From: Spirochaetaceae bacterium
GTDB lineage: Bacteria; Spirochaetota; Spirochaetia; UBA9216
Direction: 5' to 3'
Assembly: GCA_028527945.1 (NCBI GenBank)
Contig: JAQQAK010000464.1
Location: 1-12,019 of the forward strand
DNA: 12,019 nucleotides
Made by a program: the position numbers and the translations under genes. The notes under the pieces are model-generated. The model had not been told where the DNA came from and searched no databases. It saw only the letters and a list, made by a program, of their open reading frames with translations. Shown here piece by piece: positions 8,129 to 12,019 of this stretch. Each line of letters begins with the position of its first letter. The first letter of the stretch is position 1.

Positions 8129-8150
8129 AATGCGAAATTATAGCCGCATT
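8129..8150. promoter_or_regulatory. Inverted repeat AATGCG-N10-CGCATT, candidate operator upstream of the regulator gene
   Basis: AATGCG (8129-8134) and CGCATT (8145-8150) are perfect inverted copies 10 bp apart. The spacer holds a consensus TATAAT on the minus strand (8142-8137), 51 nt upstream of the PAS-LuxR start codon. The centre-to-centre distance is 16 bp, and an operator over a -10 box would suit autorepression. No good -35 accompanies the TATAAT, so both operator and promoter are tentative. Confidence 0.35.
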
Positions 8151-8174
8151 CGTGGAATCCTGTTTTTATGATGA

Positions 8175-8204
8175 AGAATAATCCGTGATACAGCTGAGTG
8201 TCAA
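8175..8204 (-). promoter_or_regulatory. Candidate sigma-70 promoter for the PAS-LuxR gene
   Basis: On the minus strand a perfect TTGACA (8204-8199) is followed after 18 bp by TATTCT (8180-8175), which matches four of six bases of the -10 consensus. Initiation near 8168 would give a leader of about 80 nt that contains the inverted repeat at 8129-8150. The -10 is mediocre and the spacer slightly long. Confidence 0.4.
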
Positions 8205-8240
8205 AAGAAACATTACTATAACGTATATTTTGGGTATTAT

Positions 8241-8267
8241 TAAAGTGTTTATAGCGTATTCTAATAA
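8241..8267 (+). promoter_or_regulatory. Weak flagellar sigma-28-like promoter candidate upstream of the HD-GYP gene
   Basis: TAAAGTGT (8241-8248) matches seven of eight bases of the classical sigma-28 -35 box TAAAGTTT. After the usual 11-bp spacer comes TCTAATAA (8260-8267), which matches only five of eight bases of GCCGATAA and lacks its GCC start. The position, about 50 nt upstream of the coding start, is suitable. The weak -10 makes this speculative. Confidence 0.2.
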
Positions 8268-8300
8268 TCTTTTACTTGTTCATAGATTCGCCTTGGAATG

Positions 8301-8320
8301 ATATCCTGAAGTCCGGATAT
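8301..8320 (+). promoter_or_regulatory. Hairpin overlapping the ribosome-binding site and start of the HD-GYP gene
   Basis: ATATCC (8301-8306) and GGATAT (8315-8320) are perfect inverted copies with an 8-nt loop. The right arm contains the only Shine-Dalgarno-like GGA and the first two bases of the ATG at 8319. Folding in the mRNA would hide the initiation site. The stem is short and mostly A-U, so any effect would be modest or need a bound factor. Confidence 0.35.
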
Positions 8321-9737
8321 GTATTTGATTAATGAAGACTGGACTTTAAATCTTAAAGAACGATTGTACGACATTGACCGGGCTCTTCGGCGTTCTCCTT
8401 TTGGACTTTGGGAATTTGACAGCAGATGTGAAAGATTTTATTGGTCAGATGAGGTCTTCAATATTTTTGCTAAACATCCAAAAAGTTTTAAGCCTTCATA
8501 TGAAAATGTTATAGATTGTGTACATCCTGATGATAGAGCATCTGTTAGGGCTTTTTTTAGTACTTTTCTGCAGGGTGGTGAGATAAACTCTTCTTGTGAG
8601 TTGAATTATAGAATAATTGATGAGGTAACAAATCAGGAACATTGGGTATATCAAAAGGTTTTTCGTGTTATAGACAAGCAGGACAATGCTCAATATAAGT
8701 TTTCTGGAATTATTCAGGATATTAGCGAAAACGAAAACTTAATTGAAAAATATACAAAATTTTATCATGTTGTAAAATTTGCTCCTAATCCTTTTGTTAT
8801 TATGAATAAAAGCTGTGAGATAAACTATATAAATAAAAAATGTGAAAAATTCTATGGTTACACTCTTGGAGAACTTCAGGGGCAGTCTATCAGAATACTA
8901 AATGCTGACAAAAGTGTTTATCTTGATAATGGATATACCGAGAGTCAATATCAGAACCTTTTTGCCAAGATTGAAGCAGATTTGCTTTATCAAAAAGAAG
9001 GCTTTTGGGAAGGCGTTTTGATCAGTCAAACCAAAAAGGGCGAAGTTAAGTGGCTGCTTGTTTTTATTAGTTCGTTAAAGGATATGGACGGCGAAAAGGA
9101 CTCTTTTGTTATTACAGGTTTTGATATATCTGAAGAACGAAAAGAAGAAGAGCTGATAAGAATTGATACTTATAACGCAATAGCCAGTCTTGCAGAATAT
9201 CGTGACAGTGAAACTGGTAAGCATATGAAACGTATAGGTGAGTATTGTTATTTACTGGCCAGAAAATTAGGGAAATCAAGGAAGTTCTGTGATGATATCA
9301 GAATTTTTGCCCCCATGCATGATATTGGAAAAGTCGGTATTCCTGATGAAATCTTAAGAGCTCCTCGTTCATTAACACTTGAAGAATTTGAAATAATGCG
9401 AACCCATACAGATCTTGGATACAATATTCTAAAAAACCGTTCCACACTAGAGCTCGCAGCTGAGATAGCAAAAAATCATCATGAGAAATATGATGGCTCT
9501 GGGTATCCTGAAGGTTTATCTGGTCCTGATATTCCATTATCTGCAAGAATATGCGCTGTTGCTGATGTTTATGATTCGCTTCGAAGTAAACGTCCATACA
9601 AAGAGGCATTTTCTGAAGCAAGAACTATTCAATATCTTAGAGAACATTCCGGCACTCATTTTGAACCGATGCTTGTAGAACTTTTAATTAAACACCGTAT
9701 TAGTTTTAACGCAATTTATGAAAAATTAAAAGATTGA
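8319..9737 (+). CDS. PAS-PAS-HD-GYP cyclic-di-GMP phosphodiesterase
   Basis: The 472-residue cytoplasmic protein has no membrane segments. PAS domain 1 (about 20-138, PAS_3-like) has SPFGLWEFDSRCERFYWSDE and HPDDRASV. PAS domain 2 (about 146-272) has NPFVIMNKSCEINYINKKC and EGFWEGVLISQTKKGEVKW. The HD-GYP domain (about 280-465) has ETGKHMKRIGEY with His302, the metal-binding HDIGK (His334, Asp335), HHEKYDGSGYP (387-397) and ADVYD around Asp416. The metal ligands and the GYP signature are intact, so activity against cyclic-di-GMP is expected, with PAS domains gating it. No GGDEF synthase is present in the window. The start is uncertain: ATG at 8319 sits only 1 nt after the GGA motif, while TTG at 8325 has better spacing (7 nt). 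An in-frame TGA at 8307 rules out a longer protein. The gene is divergent from the PAS-LuxR gene. Confidence 0.93.
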   Translation: MYLINEDWTLNLKERLYDIDRALRRSPFGLWEFDSRCERFYWSDEVFNIFAKHPKSFKPSYENVIDCVHPDDRASVRAFFSTFLQGGEINSSCELNYRIIDEVTNQEHWVYQKVFRVIDKQDNAQYKFSGIIQDISENENLIEKYTKFYHVVKFAPNPFVIMNKSCEINYINKKCEKFYGYTLGELQGQSIRILNADKSVYLDNGYTESQYQNLFAKIEADLLYQKEGFWEGVLISQTKKGEVKWLLVFISSLKDMDGEKDSFVITGFDISEERKEEELIRIDTYNAIASLAEYRDSETGKHMKRIGEYCYLLARKLGKSRKFCDDIRIFAPMHDIGKVGIPDEILRAPRSLTLEEFEIMRTHTDLGYNILKNRSTLELAAEIAKNHHEKYDGSGYPEGLSGPDIPLSARICAVADVYDSLRSKRPYKEAFSEARTIQYLREHSGTHFEPMLVELLIKHRISFNAIYEKLKD

Positions 9738-9743
9738 ACCCTT

Positions 9744-10166
9744 TTATGAACCAATTATAGTTACAACAATTTTTCGAGCGCCGCCGCGATTTCTATGTTC
9801 ACATAGGTATATGCCTTGCCATGTTCCAAGATTCAGCCTTCCATTTGTTATTGGAATATTAAGCTGACAGCCGAGTATTGAGCTTTTTGCGTGAGCAGGC
9901 ATGTCATCAGATCCTTCAAGGGTATGAGTGTACCATTTTTCATTTTCACGAATAACATTGTTAAAAATAGATTCCATATCAGTTCTAACATCAGGATCCG
10001 CGTTTTCATTTATTGTAAGTGATGCTGATGTGTGCTTTATATGGATAAAAGCCATACCTGCCTGTATATTTTTTAAATCTGGAAGATTAGACTCTATTTC
10101 TGAAGTTATAAGATGAAAGCCGCGGGCCTTCGGCTTTAATTTAAATTCTTTTTGTAAAATATCCAT
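9744..10166 (-). CDS. yjbQ: YjbQ/UPF0047 family protein (secondary thiamine-phosphate synthase family)
   Basis: The 140-residue protein is full length for the YjbQ (COG0432) family. Family motifs are intact: ARGFHLIT near the N-terminus, HTSASLTINENADPDVR (His45 to Arg61), HTLEGSDDMPAHAKSS (81-96) and GTWQGIYLCEHR (114-125). Members form small trimers with clustered conserved histidines. E. coli YjbQ has weak thiamine-phosphate synthase activity, but the main physiological role remains unsettled. The gene lies 10 nt after the ptsP-type stop codon and has no recognisable Shine-Dalgarno sequence, so translation by reinitiation from the upstream gene is likely. An extended -10-like TGGTATAAT lies in the last codons of the upstream gene. 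Its stop codon is 6 bp from the stop of the convergent HD-GYP gene, with no terminator between them. Confidence 0.93.
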   Translation of the reverse strand: MDILQKEFKLKPKARGFHLITSEIESNLPDLKNIQAGMAFIHIKHTSASLTINENADPDVRTDMESIFNNVIRENEKWYTHTLEGSDDMPAHAKSSILGCQLNIPITNGRLNLGTWQGIYLCEHRNRGGARKIVVTIIGS

Positions 10167-10176
10167 ATTATGTATT

Positions 10177-12019
10177 TTACATTATACCAAGACTTCTCTC
10201 AATCTCATAAATAGAGCTGTAAGACAGAATTTCATCTGCTAAAGATTGTGCCTCATCCATTCTTATATTATTAATAATCTTTTGTGTTCTATATAAGTAC
10301 GGTGTAGATACACTAAGTTTTTCTATTCCAATTCCAAGCAGGAATGGAATGTATTCTTTTTGATGAGCCATTTCTCCACAAACTGTTAATTCTATATTAT
10401 TTTCTTTGCTTATATCTGATATGGTTTTTAAACTTCTCAAAATTGATGGATTATGTGGTGTATAATAATTTTTCAATTTCTCATTATTTCTGTCTACAGC
10501 AAGCATGTATTGTATGAAATCGTTTGTTCCAATTGAAAGAAAATCTACTTCTTCACAAACGTGATCCAGAATTAACACTATTGAAGGGATTTCAATCATC
10601 GCACCAATTTCCGGTTTTGTTATTTTATAGCCTTCATCCTGAAGCTCCTCAATAGCCTGCTGAACAAATTCTTTTGCCGTTTTTAGATCTTCTATTGTTG
10701 AGATCATTGGAAACATTAGTTTTATTCTTTTGTCTCCGGCCGCTCTGAGAATAGCTCTTATTTGTTGTTTGAAAATTCTCGGGTTTTGAAGACTAAAACG
10801 TATAGACCTTAGACCCAGAAACGGATTCTCTTCTGTGTAATCGCGGTAATATGATAGAACTTTATCGCCTCCGACATCCAAAGTTCTGAATGTTACAGGC
10901 AGATCTCCTGATTTTTCAATAATCTTGCTGTAAACCAAATATTGTTCTTCTTCTGTCGGAAAAGAATCTCTAAGTAAAAATGGGTATTCTGTTCGGTATA
11001 AACCTACTCCTTCAGCGTTTATCCTTACAGCCTCTTCAAGGTCAGGAATAAGATTTATGTTAGTCAGTAGCTGAATTCTTTTGCCGCATTGAGTTGAGGT
11101 TCGTTCTGAAAGAACTTCAACCCCTTCAGGTTTTCGTTCTTTCTGTAAAGTATTAAACTCTTCAAGAATCTCTGTATTAGGGTTTATACAAATCTTGCCG
11201 GAATTACCATCCAGTCCAATTGGAACAGGAGTTTTGCTTTTCATAAGATCTGTAAAATCTATTATTGCCAGCGGTATTTTTAATGATTGTGCCAAAATAG
11301 AAATATGAGCTGTTACACCTCCTGCAACCATTAGTATTCCGGCAATTTTCAGTGATGACATGGTAAGTATGTCTGATGGATAAAGTTTCTTGGCTACAAC
11401 AACCTTATTGGCTGCGTTCATTGTTGCAACAGAATCTCCGCACAAATTTGATATAATTCTCTGGACAAGATCTTCAAGGTCATCAATTTTTTCTTTCACA
11501 AACTGATTGTCACTTTCAGAAAAAATTCTAATATAATTGTCAGATACATTTAAAAGTGCTGCCGGAGGATTGATTCCGGTTTTTACAAGTTTCTCTATTT
11601 CTGCTAGAAAGCTCTTATCTTTTAACATTAAAAGGTGAGAGGTGAATATAAGAGACGCGCTGTCTGAAAGGTTTTCTTCTACATTTTTTTGAAGTTCTAA
11701 AAGCTGGTTTTCAGTTTCTTTTATAGCATCCATCAATTCCTGAAATGAATAAATTCGTTGGAACCTTTTTCTTCTAAGTTCAGTAAAGCTTCTTTTTCTG
11801 TCAAGAATAAAGCTTTCTCCGAAGGCCATTCCAGGAGAGGTTCCTGTTCCCTGTAAAAGGATTTGATTGTTGAATTCAAGAGACGCATAGGATTCTTCAA
11901 GGGTTGTGTGAATACTATCTGAATAAAAAGATCTGGCGTTCTCAAGTATATTTGCTAACTGAGAAACTAGAACAAGCATGGTTTTTTCATCTATTCTGTT
12001 AAACGGTCTGTTTCGTCTT
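10177..12019 (-). CDS. ptsP: PTS enzyme I-type PEP-protein phosphotransferase, PtsP-like, 5' end missing (runs off right edge)
   Basis: About 613 residues are visible. The first in-frame ATG (11979-11977) is probably internal, because the frame continues without a stop to the window edge and the peptide around it (RIDEKTMLVLVSQLANILEN) looks like the end of a GAF domain, as in PtsP. Counting from that Met, an enzyme I N-terminal region starts near 40 (ILLQGTGTSPGMAFG). The phosphohistidine is His225 in GGVTAHISILA, where alanine replaces the usual serine of TSH. The PEP-binding barrel (about 300-575) has GVGLYRTEYPF, FRTLDVGGDK, NPFLGLRSIRF, MIEIPS, IGTNDFIQYMLAVDR and catalytic Cys534 in VCGEMA. 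The enzyme takes phosphate from PEP and passes it to an HPr-type carrier; GAF-linked forms usually head regulatory PTS-Ntr chains. No carrier gene is visible. It is probably cotranscribed with yjbQ. Confidence 0.92.
   Translation of the reverse strand, partial: RRNRPFNRIDEKTMLVLVSQLANILENARSFYSDSIHTTLEESYASLEFNNQILLQGTGTSPGMAFGESFILDRKRSFTELRRKRFQRIYSFQELMDAIKETENQLLELQKNVEENLSDSASLIFTSHLLMLKDKSFLAEIEKLVKTGINPPAALLNVSDNYIRIFSESDNQFVKEKIDDLEDLVQRIISNLCGDSVATMNAANKVVVAKKLYPSDILTMSSLKIAGILMVAGGVTAHISILAQSLKIPLAIIDFTDLMKSKTPVPIGLDGNSGKICINPNTEILEEFNTLQKERKPEGVEVLSERTSTQCGKRIQLLTNINLIPDLEEAVRINAEGVGLYRTEYPFLLRDSFPTEEEQYLVYSKIIEKSGDLPVTFRTLDVGGDKVLSYYRDYTEENPFLGLRSIRFSLQNPRIFKQQIRAILRAAGDKRIKLMFPMISTIEDLKTAKEFVQQAIEELQDEGYKITKPEIGAMIEIPSIVLILDHVCEEVDFLSIGTNDFIQYMLAVDRNNEKLKNYYTPHNPSILRSLKTISDISKENNIELTVCGEMAHQKEYIPFLLGIGIEKLSVSTPYLYRTQKIINNIRMDEAQSLADEILSYSSIYEIERSLGIM
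10181..10189 (-). promoter_or_regulatory. Extended -10-like element at the end of the ptsP-type gene
   Basis: On the minus strand TGGTATAAT is an exact TGn-TATAAT extended -10. No -35 match exists at 16-18 bp. Initiation near 10174 would leave a leader of only about 8 nt before the yjbQ ATG. The bases also encode the last ptsP residues (Gly-Ile-Met), so chance is a real possibility. Confidence 0.25.

Noticed and set aside
9298..9621. Minus-strand open frame of 107 codons opposite the HD-GYP domain
   Set aside because: It covers the conserved HDIGK and GYP coding region in antisense, and its composition (rich in Gln, His and Leu) is typical of a shadow frame.
9793..9806. CTATG-TTCA-CATAG stem as a terminator for the HD-GYP gene
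   Set aside because: The stem is only five pairs, is A-T rich, has no T run after it, and lies inside the yjbQ coding sequence.
1..12019. Mobile elements, CRISPR arrays, tRNA or rRNA genes
   Set aside because: I found no transposase or integrase reading frame, no regularly spaced repeats, and nothing resembling a tRNA cloverleaf or conserved rRNA segment.

Overview
This is a chromosomal window of an AT-rich bacterium, packed with signalling genes and with little non-coding DNA. It holds six recognisable genes. Two run off the window edges: cheR at the left, and the 5' half of a PEP-protein phosphotransferase gene at the right. The organism is probably a Gram-negative anaerobe with active sulfane-sulfur chemistry. 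A sulfate-reducer-like (Desulfobacterota) background fits the PAS-LuxR regulator with its conserved linker, the multi-receiver kinase next to cheR, the CoA-disulfide-reductase/rhodanese/TusA/DsrE fusion and the GAF-linked ptsP. That placement comes from family resemblance only and is not proven by the sequence.

Layout from left to right. Positions 1-4128 (minus strand) are the start of an operon: a 1286-residue membrane hybrid histidine kinase with three receiver domains, then cheR, joined by an ATGA stop/start overlap. Positions 4129-4346 are a divergent promoter region with a near-consensus sigma-70 promoter (TTGACA, 17 bp, TATAGT) reading right. Positions 4347-6851 (plus strand) encode an 834-residue four-module sulfur-transfer flavoprotein whose four expected cysteines are all present. 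A hairpin terminator at 6858-6880 separates it from a convergent PAS-PAS-LuxR regulator (6881-8086, minus). A 232-bp divergent region (8087-8318) holds several candidate control elements. It separates the regulator from a PAS-PAS-HD-GYP cyclic-di-GMP phosphodiesterase (8319-9737, plus). That gene converges, with only 6 bp between stop codons, on a minus-strand pair of yjbQ (9744-10166) and a ptsP-type gene (10177 to beyond 12019).

How the genes may work together. The left block looks like an input-to-output signalling operon in which kinase and methyltransferase are made in fixed ratio. The central fusion protein would handle reduction and relay of persulfide or CoA-bound sulfur. The PAS-LuxR and PAS-HD-GYP genes are divergently transcribed soluble sensors and may share control. 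The right-hand pair looks like a nitrogen-type PTS enzyme I with a small conserved enzyme downstream. No mobile element, CRISPR array, rRNA or tRNA gene was seen. Every gene belongs to a known family, and I found no clearly undescribed system. The most interesting points are the sulfur-relay fusion, its strong promoter, and the regulatory symmetry around 8129-8320.
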